This document shows, piece by piece, positions 1 to 10,238 of a stretch of DNA of 64,000 bases (the stretch's first letter is position 1; each line of letters begins with the position of its first letter). This stretch comes from Ypsolopha sequella (lineage: Eukaryota > Arthropoda > Insecta > Lepidoptera > Ypsolophidae). Under the pieces are notes generated by a model, which was given only the letters and a program-made list of their open reading frames with translations, searched no databases and was not told the origin of the DNA. Position numbers and translations under genes: made by a program. The DNA lies in NCBI GenBank assembly GCA_934047225.1, contig OW203986.1, positions 30,135,221 through 30,199,220 of the forward strand. Direction: 5' to 3'.

Positions 1-570
1 TTAAATCAGCCCTATAGTCTACAGAACTCACAAAGTAATAATGCGCATACAAATCTATAGCCAAGCGACCGGACGTACCACGTGACCTTATTGATTGTAT
101 AGAAAGTATAAGGAAATACGAACTTTGCCGAACAGTGGCGAAGATTTGTATTCGCATTCTTACTTTGGGAGTACTGTACTATCTATATTATTTTTATAAA
201 ACCTATTATCCAAGTTACACAATGTGAAATGGTCATTTAAAGTTGTACATTTGACATTAGACGGACCGTTACTATAATTAATACTTAATAATTAATATTA
301 CGTTTTACTTGATGAGTTTAAGGGTCATCTCTCCGGTTTTGTAACGAAATATATAGAAATAATTATAACGACCAAAATAAAACTTTTAGCTAAGACAACT
401 TTTAAGAATAGTTTACTTTATCCATAAAAATATTTAAATGATATTACAATAGCTATGCAACTTTATATGGCTTGCCCATAGTCGTGATACCAACCGTAAA
501 ATCCTAAATTTCAAAAATCACGCTCTTATGGAAATTCCAGTTATTTTGAAGCTACCATAATATCATTAAA
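1..570. other. AT-rich stretch, nothing recognised
   Basis: No convincing exon, transposon end or tandem repeat was seen. Stop codons are dense in all frames. Confidence 0.5.
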
Positions 571-576
571 AATACG

Positions 577-988
577 TTTTCAATGCAAGTGCTCGTAAAG
601 GCCCACTTTTTATGCATCAAAATCTAACAGAAAGTCGGTTATTTTGCCCTAGGGCTTTATTATTATTTATTTTTAATTTATTTACGAGAAGTTGGCTAAC
701 CTGCAAGCTTTCCTGTGTGCCATTAATGTTATACTTTTTTGCCACTGTTTAACGGCTCTGGATACAGTCCTTTTGAGCCTTTATTGCCTTTATTTATTGC
801 TCTAATTAAAGTTGTTAATAATTGAATTGTTTTCTTTGATTATATTTGTTTTATTTCCTCACACTAAGCAATGAAAAACGTAGTATGATACACGGGCGTA
901 AGAGCAATAAATTACTCGCTATATACCCTCGTGTTTTAAATCGTCCTCGTAATTTATTCCTTTTCGCCCTTGTAGCATAAACTATTAT
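577..988 (-). repeat. Rep-A interspersed repeat, copy 1
   Basis: This is a family of about 390 bp with four near-full copies in the window (577-988 and 53833-54217 minus; 2774-3162 and 4618-5009 plus) and a fragment at 22148-22212. One end carries TAGTTTATGCTACAAGGGCG, followed by a short palindrome-like block around GAGCGTAGCGAGTG. The other end reads AAAAAGTGGGCCTTTACGAG. There is no open frame, so it is probably non-autonomous. Copies differ by scattered substitutions. The superfamily is not known to me. Confidence 0.75.
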
Positions 989-1310
989 TATGCATCTAGC
1001 AAACTTGTGTTAAAAGTTGTCCTTTTATTTTGGCTGTTAAAATGATTCCTTAATATTTTAATACAAATCCGGAGAATACGTAGCAAATAAAAGTGAAATG
1101 TCAGTCTTTGTATGGTTTTGTTGCAATAATCACACATAGTCATTAAAAAATACACCTTTTTTATTAATTATAAGCCATTTATTTCTAGTTGTGTTTTTAC
1201 ACAATTTATAAAATAATAATAATAATAAAACTTTCCACTTTTTTTTCTGTGTCTTAAATATATTTTTTTTACTGAATCCGTATTATGGTAGTATTTATAG
1301 AGTACGGCCG

Positions 1311-1516
1311 CACTATGGGTAACCCAATGTATCAAGTATTTCGGAGATGTGTAGAAAAAAGAAACTTCATCAAAATAAACAGGGTTGGCTATGCGCAACC
1401 TGGAGCATACTGTGCAGTCAGAAAAAATATGTTTTCTGCTCCAGGTTGCGTTCATCCAATCCTATTTATTTTATAGTTTTTTTTTCTACACAACTACAAA
1501 TTGGTCCCGTATAGTG
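1311..1516. mobile_element. Small foldback MITE
   Basis: The two halves are imperfect inverted copies. CGCAACCTGGAGCA near 1397 faces its reverse complement near 1438, and the ends read CACTAT and ATAGTG. A poly-T/poly-A run and TGTGTAG lie at matching places in both arms. It is about 206 bp with no coding capacity. No clear target duplication was seen. Confidence 0.55.
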
Positions 1517-1989
1517 TCTATGGTTGACATAATTTCTCGTGTGCATTATGATCAGTAGAGTACGTGGTTGAAGTTTTGGAGTACGTAGGTACATAAATAG
1601 ATCAACATTTTTCGGCAAATTTCCGTGAGACTGTTTCATTTTCTCAATACTTTTAGAACTTTAGCACCAAAAACAATAGTGTGTTTGCCCTTGGTATTTG
1701 GTACATTACACATTTTTGCATTTGATGACACGAGAGGCACGGGGGCCACGTTTTATTGTTTTGTTTAGTTCGACAATATCAGAGCGTTCAGTCACGCGAG
1801 TGAACGTTACAGAAATACACCGAAATATCGATTTGACTGCGACATGGTCACAGTAATCATATTTAAAATATGAGATTTGTGGTGCAAGAAAAACGGGGGT
1901 TTTCCTGGTTACTATTGGTTTTAAGGTAAATTTTAAATAGGTCATTGTTATTGTACAAGCGAGGTTCATTGGCTAACCAGCTAGGATTA

Positions 1990-2345
1990 TTCCATCCATC
2001 CATCAGCCTAGTTCGTCCACTGCTGGACATAAGCCTTTCCAGGACTTTGCCACTCCCGGCGGTCATCCTGGAAGAATTGCCCATACTCACACACGCTGGG
2101 CAGGCGGGTTGGTGAGCGCGGTGCCGGGACCCTCGCACCAGTGACGCCGCTGCACGTCACCAGTCGGTTCCATTTAAGGCCCGGCTATTAGGGATGGATA
2201 TACCGCCATGCATCGGTCCCAGGCATGGTGGGCCTCCTGGTTTTTGCCTGTGAGCTGTCCTCTTACTCTCCTCCGAATTACTTCGAGGGGGTCTCCAAGT
2301 AAGATGGTGGTACCTCCACAGTCGAGCCTGGCATCAGCTCTACCA
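1990..2345 (-). pseudogene. LINE 3'-end fragment
   Basis: Read on the minus strand, an open stretch contains LGDPLEVIRRRVRGQLTG followed by KNQEAHHAWDRC. It then runs into a GC-rich tail that ends in a simple GGAT-like repeat (the CATCCATCCATC seen on the plus strand near 1993). A second copy lies at 29205-29521. The layout, a protein fragment plus tail with a simple-repeat end, fits the 3' end of a non-LTR retrotransposon. The clade is not certain. Confidence 0.5.
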
Positions 2346-2773
2346 CCTGCTAGGATTATTAGATGAGTTATTTTACTTTCAGACTGTCTGTCTGTCTCTC
2401 CATCCGAGGCATAGTTAGGTCGGAAGCTGAAATTTGTCATTTATGAGGTGAATATAATTCAGAGATCCCGGGAAAAGTGGATACGAAAAAGCTTCGATGA
2501 CGTCAATGTTAAAAATATATTTTAGGGTCCGTCTGGTGTAATTAAGGACTGACAGACTAGAACGTGCACGGAACCATTTTTTGATTATTTTCCTTGATTT
2601 TAGTAGACGTTTTAGATATTTTTGTTCAATCTTAATCATTTTTTCATAAAACATTGATTAACTATTTTACTTAAAGATTAATTGATTTACTATGTTAGTT
2701 AAAGACCTTTACAGCTAAGAACATAATTTAAAGTAAACACGCATTTTATAACCATAATTGCGGGAGGGTAAAG

Positions 2774-3162
2774 TAGTTTACGCTACAAGGGCGCAAAGAA
2801 ATAAATTACGAGGACGATTTAAAACAGGAGCGTAGCGAGTGTTTTAAACGTAACCGAGTAATTTATTGCTCGTACGCCCGTGTATCACACTACGTTTTTC
2901 AATGCATAGTGTGATGAAATAAAACAAATGTAATCTTGTGAACTTGAAATTATGATTGGCTCAAAAGGACTGTACCCAGAGCCGTTAAACAGTGGAAAAA
3001 AAGTATAAAATTTATGGTACACAGGAAAGGTTGCAGGTTAGCCAACCATTGTAACTAAATTAAAAAAAATAATAATAATAAAGCCCTAGGGCAAAATAAT
3101 CGACTTTCTGTTCGGTTTTGATGCATAAAAAGTGGGCCTTTACGAGCACTTGCATTGAAAAA
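2774..3162 (+). repeat. Rep-A interspersed repeat, copy 2
   Basis: Near full-length copy of the family described at 577-988, in plus orientation. It starts at GTAGTTTACGCTACAAGG and ends after TTACGAGCACTTGCATTG. Confidence 0.75.
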
Positions 3163-3169
3163 CATTTTA

Positions 3170-3340
3170 AACACAGGCCAAGTCACACCACCCTACCTAC
3201 AGCCATCATGGCACAATCACGGGGTAATTTCGGTTCGATTCCCGGCCGTGACCACTTGTCAGGTCATTACCATTATCCTAGGTTCACCACCCCGCGGTCA
3301 AGACTATTTAGTTTGAATCCTCGTGACATGACCAGGAGGC
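3170..3340 (+). repeat. Possible tRNA-derived SINE fragment
   Basis: The stretch contains GGTTCGATTCC, which matches the pol III B-box, within CGGTTCGATTCCCGGCCG, which could form a T-arm. No clear A-box was found. It may be a decayed SINE. The 133-codon open frame over this region crosses from Rep-A and shows no protein features. Confidence 0.25.
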
Positions 3341-3556
3341 CAAGTTTCGAGGCTGTGGGCATATTGATTTCAGTTTTTTGGATCAGAAATAGAATTCCTT
3401 ACAGTGAATCTCTGTCTGTCTGTGGCATAAGTCTTAACGGCTCGGTTGATTGCGCTGTGGTCTATGGGGGCTCAGATAGACTACTCTGGCGAAATACACA
3501 TTGCATACAATCTACGTAGTAACGTGGATAATACACGAAGACTTACTTGAAAATTC

Positions 3557-4480
3557 AGCCAAGTGCGAGTCAGACTCGAGTACCTAGGGTTCCATATTGT
3601 GGATGTAATTTAAATTGCTATAGTTTTTCTGTACTTATGATCTATAATCGGATTTTTTTTTTATATTTTTCTGTCAACCAGTTTCGGAGATAATAGGGGG
3701 AACATACATATTTTTGTGGTTTTTAAAAGATTTCTTAGAAACAGTGCCAGTAAAAGTACATATTTTTACAATCAACTTTTTAATATCTACAATTTGATAT
3801 CAATATTGTATTTTTAGGATAATATTTTTCATTTTTCTCACTTTTGTTTTGGAAACATTTTGAATAATTTCAAAGTTTTCATATTTTTTTTACTCCGTGA
3901 TACGTGGGTAAATTAATACTATTTTTGTGCCAACTTTCATGTCTATCTTAAGCAGTGTTAAATGTTCATGTTTTATCTTAAGCAGTGTTAAAATTATGAG
4001 GCTGTGACAAACTGACGGACGGACGGACAACGGAGTCTCACCATAAAGGTTTCTTTTGTATGATTTATACTTGCGATTGTCGGCACTTGATGAAACATAG
4101 AAAGCATCTTGATTTTGAACATAAACACTTGTACAAGTTGTTTCATAACACAATTATATTTGTTGCACACTTCCCGTTGCACACTTCCCAACCGGTTTCG
4201 GAAATTAATCCATCTTCAGGGGATACAGAATATTTATTATTTTAATATACGAGCCATAAAACCTTATGGTAATAATATAAAATTTTATGGCTCGTATATT
4301 AAAATAATAAATATTCTGTATCCCCTGAAGATGGATTAATTTCCGAAACCGGTTGGGAAGTGTGCAACGGGAAGTGTGCAACAAATATAATTGTGTTATG
4401 AAACAACTTGTACAAGTGTTTATGTTCAAAATCAAGATGGTTTCTTTTGTACCTTATAGGTACTACGGAACCCTAAAAAG
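3557..4480 (-). repeat. Rep-E repeat, copy 1, interrupted
   Basis: This family reads GGTTCCGTAGTACC at its start and CTTGCACTTGGCCGG at its end on its own plus strand, with a run of TCCG repeats (TCCGTCCGTCCG) internally. The copy here is on the minus strand and is split by the palindromic insertion at 4061-4451. A second, uninterrupted copy lies at 45304-46100. No intact coding frame is present. Confidence 0.65.
4061..4451. mobile_element. Near-perfect palindrome inserted in Rep-E
   Basis: The arms at about 4105-4262 and 4282-4439 are almost identical reverse complements, about 157 bp each, with a spacer of about 20 bp. As a result the same peptide frame appears on both strands. The insertion is flanked by the direct repeat GGTTTCTTTTGTA (13 bp) at 4048-4060 and 4439-4451. 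About 44 bp (4061-4104) at the left side lie between the duplication and the left arm and have no partner on the right. The uninterrupted Rep-E copy at 45.3 kb shows the matching site without the insertion. Confidence 0.75.
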
Positions 4481-4617
4481 GGCTTATAGTTTTCTTTTTT
4501 TCTTTTTAGTTACCTGCCTTATTTGTGACGTAAAAACATATTGATTTTGTATAAACTAACTGTTTCTTTCTTGAATTTTTTTCCATTGTATTTCTGGTAG
4601 AAAAGATTATTTTTTAT

Positions 4618-5009
4618 AGTAGTTTATGCTACAAGGGCGCAAAGGAATAAATTACGAGGACGATTTAAAACACGAGCGTAGCGAGTGTTTTAAACGTAAC
4701 CGAGTAATTTATTGCTTTTACGCCCGTGTATCATACTACGTTTTTCAATGCATAGTGTGAGGAAATGAAAACAAATATAATCTTGTGAACTTTAAATTAT
4801 AATTGGCTCAAAAGGACTGTATCCAGAGCCGTTAAACAGTGGAAAAAAAGTATAACGTCTATGGTACACAGGAAAGGCTGCAGGTTAGCCAACCATTGTA
4901 AACAAATTAAAAAAAAAAAAAATAATAAAGCCCTAGGGCAAAATAATCGACTTTTTGTTCGGTTTTGATGCATAAAAAGTGGGCCTTTACGAGCACAGGC
5001 ATTGAAAAA
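4618..5009 (+). repeat. Rep-A interspersed repeat, copy 3
   Basis: Near full-length copy of the family described at 577-988, plus orientation, with an expanded A-run near 4910. Confidence 0.75.
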
Positions 5010-5555
5010 TATATAAATTACAAATAGGTAATAATGATTTTGTGTACATAATTAAGAGTTAACTTACCATCTGAAAGGCTCTAGTAATTCCCAAGTACTC
5101 AGCAACACTAAAGGTAATATCAAAATGTTATTATAAGTTTCTGGTGGAAGTAATTTGTATGATATGATCAGTAATTTTGATCAATATCAACCGTTGTTTA
5201 TAGCGTAATTTCGTTCCGCAGAATTAGCTGCAGTAATCTGTTTTTGACATGTCTGACTCGGTTTTTTTATATACATTTGTTTATTTACATATATAGACTG
5301 TAAACGGAAAATGTTTCTTTAGAAATAAACCCACGCAAATGAAAATATGTACGAGTACTTATATGAAGTACGTGTTGTAAGTCGTATTCAAATTACAGGT
5401 ATCGTCAACGTATATAGATGAATAATTAAACATACGTATCGTTAATGGGGTGGCCCACACGAATTCCTAAATGACGAAACGCCAAAATAATTATTTTAGA
5501 TACGAGTTTGCCCAGAAGCAGATTATTTTTATGCCTATAGTTTTATGTTTGTATA
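5010..5555. other. AT-rich stretch, nothing recognised
   Basis: No coding potential, inverted repeat or known transposon end was seen. Confidence 0.4.
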
Positions 5556-5825
5556 TACAACGTGTAACAGAAAGGTGTAACCGATTTGAAGAGCTTATTG
5601 AGTCAATGGTATAGAACAACTTTTAATATGGAAAAACCCTGTATCTCAAAAAAAATAATTTACTGTTTCATAGAAAAATGCAATGCCGCTCGGCCGAAAT
5701 AGTATCGAATGGCAGATTTTTTTTTTCAAGTTTTCAGGGTTGGTTCCATAGTAAAAGTTGTTCCACACCATTGACTGAATAAGCTCTTCAAAATATGGTT
5801 ACACCTTTTTGTTACACGTTGTATA
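5556..5825. mobile_element. MITE-P foldback element, copy 1
   Basis: The terminal inverted repeats are about 90 bp each. The left end reads ACAACGTGTAACAGAAAGG and the right end is its near reverse complement ending GTTACACGTTGTAT. The total is about 270 bp, non-coding, with both ends next to TA. Four copies are present (5556, 10239, 18611, 49848). The TA flanks suggest a Tc1/mariner-type MITE. Confidence 0.75.
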
Positions 5826-5865
5826 GGAACTGAAGAAGGGCGACGTCGTCTAAACTATGAAATGT

Positions 5866-5965
5866 AAATCTCGTATGACTAGACGGAAGGGGCAAAAGAG
5901 GTGCCAGGATCGTAGCAGATGGACATGTATAGTCTCTGCCTACCCCACTGGGAGACAGGCGTTAG
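5866..5965 (+). pseudogene. LINE-R 3'-end fragment
   Basis: One of six fragments of the same LINE 3' end (also at 8140, 22517, 42590, 50371 and 55592). The translated family reads KGRPKRTYADQIGDILKKG, then a TRLVNVEEA motif and a C-terminal QDRSRGKSVVS stretch. This is typical of the end of an RTE-like retrotransposon protein. Only the last part is present here. Confidence 0.55.
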
Positions 5966-6344
5966 TATGTATGTTTGTGTTCGATAGCTCTTGCTTTTTT
6001 TTTTCATGTTAGTATACATGAGCAGGTTAACAATAATTTTGCTATGCTGTATGTTTTTACAAGAAATGTAATAGCATACGTTACTAAATACAACGAAATT
6101 ATGAAAATATATTTGTTAACATTAAAGTTACTGTAAAAATAAAATAAAAAACACAACACTAAAATTACATCAATGCTGGATAGAGAAGGCTTATGAGAGT
6201 TACAAAAAATATCATACCATTTTTTTTAACAAAACACAAGATTGAGCTCTAAATCATCCCAAAAACACCAAAATAATAAATACAAAACTTTTTCGCCGCG
6301 TAAAGTTACGTATTTTCTCACGCGATGCAAGCGGCCAGTACGAG

Positions 6345-6417
6345 TGACGTCACAGGGCGGGCGGTACGAGCGCTCGCGACCGACTGAGGGCGGGAAACCC
6401 GACACTCTGTATATAAA
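6345..6417 (+). promoter_or_regulatory. Candidate RNA polymerase II promoter
   Basis: A perfect cAMP-response element TGACGTCA at 6345-6352 is followed by GC-rich blocks (GGGCGG) and by TATATAAA at 6410-6417. The region is markedly richer in G and C than its surroundings. About 115 bp downstream a strong splice donor (AAT followed by GTAAGT) at 6533 could end a non-coding first exon. No coding exon on the plus strand was found before DAW1 at 36.2 kb, so its target is unknown. TATA also reads on the minus strand, so the direction is uncertain. Confidence 0.35.
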
Positions 6418-6654
6418 CAACCGGGTGGGCAGTAAACTGCTGGGATAGAGATAAAGTTCACAGTGTTTGTTCATGGTTTAGTGATAAAACGGTGTACTTA
6501 TCTTATATTTTACATCTTCAGATTTCTTGCAATGTAAGTCGAGGTTGTGTGCACTTATTTAGTTGACTTTATGAAGTAGCCGATTGAAAGAAACGTCTAG
6601 ATTCTGTTAATCACATAAACCACTGCCAAAAATCATAAATACAAAGTATTATAT

Positions 6655-7300
6655 TATAAAACTATGACAGAAATAAATTTTCTATGTTTGAACACTTGGC
6701 GATTTATCCATCGCAACGAGATATAATAGTAGATTATGCACTAAGGGAATAAAGCAGTGTCTTACGTCACGGGCGGCATATTGAACCCTGAGCGTAACGA
6801 GGGAGTTATATAGAGTCCTGAGTAAAGCGAGCGGTTCAAGCTGTCCAAGACAAAGACAGGCTTTATTCCAGAGGAGCATACTCTACTTTTTACACCTTCT
6901 GCGAGGCAATAAAAAGCTCGACATTTTTATCAACATTAATAATTCAATAAAATTCACTAACAATCACAGCCGTCAATAACAATAACAAAAACACCATCTT
7001 TTGTTTCACATTCTTTGTAAACGCTTTTTTTTCTTTTTGTTGAATTCTGCTTATGGTGGGCAGTTCGATTTTCGAACAAACCTCTTTACAATCCCATATG
7101 GGCATTTGTTTTCCACGAGTTTCCACACGAATTTGACGTTCCAAATTTAAATCACTCTAATCCCTAGGGATTTTCTTATAACTTTATATCCCTTGAGATA
7201 TAATGCGTTACTTTACGATGAGGTTGCATGATATGTAATTGGACATTGTCGAGCAAGTGGTGTGAAAATTAACATTATATCATTGCAGTATAGAAACGCA
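6655..7300 (+). repeat. Rep-C repeat split by Rep-B
   Basis: The Rep-C sequence runs from AAACTATGACAGAAATAAAT to CGAGATATAA at about 6726. It then resumes at ATTAACATTATATC at about 7268, with a Rep-B element between. Full copies at 51698-51895 and 26333-26531 show the undisturbed join. This copy is also truncated after GAAACGCAGA. Confidence 0.65.
6727..7267 (-). mobile_element. Rep-B element, copy 1
   Basis: Family of about 540 bp with copies at 6727-7267 (minus), 16919-18361 (plus, interrupted and with extra internal sequence) and 54218-54746 (plus). One end is TTCACACCACCTGCTCGAC and the other ends GTGCATAATCTACTA. The ends resemble those of Rep-A (TAGTAG-TTATGC followed by AAGGG and AATAAA). 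This copy sits inside Rep-C with little or no target duplication. Confidence 0.7.
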
Positions 7301-7470
7301 GACAATCGAACCCGGGACCTCTCGCTCGCTCGCTTATATTATATTCGTTTGAAATATTTAAACTTACATACCTTTCAATATTTTTAATAGTAATTAAAAT
7401 AAAATTATAATCTTTATATTTATTTAATACGAGTATATTGATTGCTTTCCCAATCCCAAATATCCCAATC
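7301..7470. other. Short AT-rich stretch
   Basis: It opens with CTCGCTCGCTCGC and a degenerate tail. Nothing else was recognised. Confidence 0.3.
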
Positions 7471-7537
7471 GTTTCACAATCTTATATGTTGAAAGGCATA
7501 TAAACTCTGCGAGAATCAATTGTAAGTAAGGTTTATT
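7471..7537 (+). repeat. 67-bp exact duplicate, copy 1
   Basis: This sequence, starting GTTTCACAATCTTATATG and ending GTAAGTAAGGTTTATT, appears to be repeated without change at 22085-22151. Identity over about 67 bp is far higher than that of the older repeats around it. Confidence 0.7.
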
Positions 7538-7990
7538 TTTTTGTGAAACCTAACAAAAGCTCATAAAGCTTTATTTCTAAAGCCCGTTTCATCTGCGGCC
7601 GCGTGTACTGCGCACGTGCGGCGAACTTTACGTGACTTTAATTTAAATTTGGAACAAAATTAAATTCGCGCCATATTTATGGCTTTTGGAGGGAAATCGA
7701 GAGCTTCCGAGGAAGCGGAGGAAGGGCTCTTTTTTATGGCAATCCGGGTTCGTTTTTTAGGAAATTAGATTAGGAAAATTAATGCATTTATTGAAGAAAT
7801 TAAAAGAAGAATAAGTTAATGTTAATGAACAGAAAACATCAGTAAAAACCAATGAAATCCAGTATTTTGGAATTTACCAAAAATTAATGTTGAATTTTAA
7901 TTTTTTGTTTTACATATTATAATAATTTTAGATACGAGTGTGCCCAGGGATATAATACCAGGGTGTCCGTATGCTACGGGCCCCTGGCAT
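7538..7990. other. Unassigned stretch
   Basis: It contains a GC-rich patch near 7575-7625 (GCGGCCGCGTGTACTGCGCA) but no exon with supporting splice sites that I can see. Confidence 0.3.
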
Positions 7991-7993
7991 AGC

Positions 7994-8118
7994 GATTAAT
8001 CGCGCGCGACGCCAACTAATGGTAGGTAATACAAATTCAAGGAGCGTGACGCAAAAAACCATCGTGTCACGCTCCTCGCCCTAATGATTCAACTAAGTCG
8101 CATCGCGCGCGATTAAGG
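7994..8118. mobile_element. Small MITE with GCGCGCGAT ends
   Basis: Inverted ends TTAATCGCGCGCGACG and its counterpart CATCGCGCGCGATTAA bracket an inner inverted pair around GGAGCGTGACG. A related truncated copy lies at 55448-55558. Confidence 0.5.
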
Positions 8119-8139
8119 GTGACGTCAATGGTACACGGA

Positions 8140-8262
8140 ATAGAAGAGCTTGTATTACTAGACCGATTAGAAGTGACGAAAGAGGTGTGTCGAGATCGTA
8201 TCAGATGGAAATCTGTTGTCTCTGCCTACCCCTCTGACAGACTGGCGAGAGTATATGTATGT
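8140..8262 (+). pseudogene. LINE-R 3'-end fragment
   Basis: Matches the LINE-R family described at 5866-5965. It retains the stretch for the TRLxNVEEA-like segment and the final SAYPS region, then a TATGTATG-type tail. Confidence 0.5.
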
Positions 8263-8288
8263 AAGTATTAAAATGAAGGATATCTCAC

Positions 8289-8426
8289 CGGATGGCACGG
8301 GGCGACGTCTTCTTCCTTGCTGCTGGAGCGCAGGTCGATGGTATGGAAGCCGTCGTCAGCGGCGTCGAAGGCGTGGTTCACGACGCCTCCTCCGTCCGGG
8401 TCCTGTGACGGCGCCATGATGACTAT
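8289..8426 (-). CDS. Single coding exon of a minus-strand gene (possible amino-acid transporter)
   Basis: Read on the minus strand, a pyrimidine tract ending CTCCTCCCCAG is followed by nine untranslated bases. The ATG at 8417-8415 then opens 43 codons that end in frame at the donor GTGAGA. The peptide begins MAPSQDPDGGGVVNHAFDAA and continues through FHTIDLRSSS and KEEDVAP. GC-rich third positions contrast with the AT-rich surroundings and suggest real coding sequence. An acidic, soluble N-terminus of this kind resembles insect proton-coupled amino-acid transporters of the pathetic type. That is a weak recollection, not a search result. Upstream non-coding exon(s) would lie to the right and later exons to the left, perhaps beyond base 1, since none was found in 1-8288. 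Confidence 0.6.
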
Positions 8427-8430
8427 CTGG

Positions 8431-9063
8431 GGAGGAGAAGGGCACTATCATAGCTCTGTTTGCTGCACCAAGGAGAAAATACGGATACGACAGAGTAAAA
8501 TCTGTGCTAAGACCATGAAATGAAATTTATGGAAAAGGAGAATGCTCAAAGCCCATAGAAAATTTATCCAGGCCCGGCGCAAAAGAAATATACCTCAGAT
8601 TATCAGTATTAGTAAGTGTTGTAGTTTTGAATTTTTACAGTTGACGAAAGTAGTATAGTTGTATTGCTGTTTACTCTTTTCAGGTGCGGATTGTATAAAA
8701 TTAGAAAATATCAATATTATAAATTAGAAAATATTTAGAAAATAATTAGAAAAATTATTAGAAAATATACATTAGAAAATATCGCGTAAAGCGCTTTCCT
8801 TGTCCGCCAAATAATCATCAAATGTACTACATATTTCCAGAAATCTTCAAATAATCAGCGCCTGAAAAACGCTAAACTTCAATATTACTTTATTAGCCAC
8901 TGATTTCAGCAGCTGTAACTATTTGGAATTACAACTTATTGTTAACAACAACAATTTTTTTTCGTCGGGCTTGAGGCATTTTTAAGCATTGTCCTTTATT
9001 TAATAATATTTTGATGTAATTTCTTTATGGAAAATAGACACAGTCGGCTGCTGTTCAGGCTCC
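8431..9063. other. Upstream of the orphan exon; no gene seen
   Basis: AT-rich. A short run of related TTAGAAAATAT units lies at about 8698-8785. The non-coding first exon of the minus-strand gene may lie here or further right but could not be identified. Confidence 0.35.
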
Positions 9064-9330
9064 CTATTTGTTAACGATTTGAGCGGGTATGACGTCGCAA
9101 TGGGAACTACCAGTGGGTAGGTTGTCTTGCTGACATTCGTACATTACAAGACAAAATGGAAATTCCTTGCGAAGTTTTCCTTCACCGTTAAGCAAGTAGT
9201 AAGTAGTAAGTAAGAACAAATACATGCACATAAATTCCGAAAAACTCATTGGTGCATGCCTAACCGGGGATCAAACCTGGATATCAAGATTGAGAGGCCA
9301 GGGTTCTACCTGGAGCTACCGCGCCGCATA
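9064..9330 (-). repeat. SINE-U tRNA-derived SINE, copy 1
   Basis: Ends in a tRNA-like head on the minus strand (plus-strand ACCGGGGATCAAACCTGGAT is the inverted T-arm). It is preceded by AAATTCCGAAAAACTCATTG, which also occurs at 51281-51603, and by TTTTCCTTCACCGTT. A tRNA-like head with a unique body is the usual SINE layout. Both copies are diverged, so this one is old. Confidence 0.55.
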
Positions 9331-10238
9331 AATGGAAGATAAATCTGAATAACTATTGCTTTATAAACGTTAATTAGTTATTTGCATTAGAGATTATATC
9401 TAGATTCACGACCTCAGAAGCGACGATCTGAAGCGAATAAGGTTATCTATCTCTGTCGAAGTACAGTATAATATTTACATGTTCAACTTTGATAGTAGAT
9501 ATTGTGGACTGTCACTGGAACAGTCAACACTCGTACAACCTCTTTTCATCGACGAGTTAACGTCCCTACGTTCTTCGGACACATGTTTACGTCACAGTCC
9601 CGTTGTGACCATAGACTTAGATAATTGTGACCCTCAGAACAATAACTAAATATTGTTCTGAGTTGTGACCATGGTAACCTACAACGATAGTTAGGATAGT
9701 TAAAGTTAACCTACTTTAACTTCAACCGCCTTGAGACAGTGTTTACTCCAAAATATGTAAAAAGTTTCTAATGGTCTTCCCCTGAAGCACATTTTCCGCA
9801 CTGGCCCCTAACGACAATATGAACAAGTTAAATATAGAACCACCCTAATGTACATATACAGGTTGTAAATGCAAAACCAAGAATCCCTTTAGGGTATGAA
9901 AGTATACACGATACTGATACGATTACGATAAAAAAAAGTATACCTTAAATTTTTACCGAAAAATATATTTTTTTCCTAAGATCCAGCTACGCACTCTTTC
10001 ATTCACCCCGTAGTTCGGTGACGACCAATCACATTGAGTAATTATGTTCTGTGCTACTGACGCTATCAGAGGTTAACGACCAGCGAGAGTGTCCACCGGA
10101 TTAGAGTATTTCAAGTTTAACAAATCGTGTTATTATGTGGTATTGCTACATAAAAAAATTGCCGCTATTTTTTTTAAACACTGTATGATGAATCATACTA
10201 CTAACATACCCTAGAAGGATTCTTGCTTTTGCTTTTTA
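9331..10238. other. No gene recognised
   Basis: Contains a small hairpin near 9640-9665 (CTCAGAACAATA against TATTGTTCTGAG). Nothing else was supported. Confidence 0.4.

Noticed and set aside
3118..3519. 133-codon open frame
   Set aside because: It starts inside Rep-A and runs through a tRNA-like SINE remnant, with no domain.
4109..4435. Two identical 76-codon frames on opposite strands
   Set aside because: They are mirror images caused by the palindrome.
6226..6474. Opposing 82- and 68-codon frames over the promoter-like block
   Set aside because: They reflect GC-rich sequence with few stops. Both cross the TATA region and show no protein motif.
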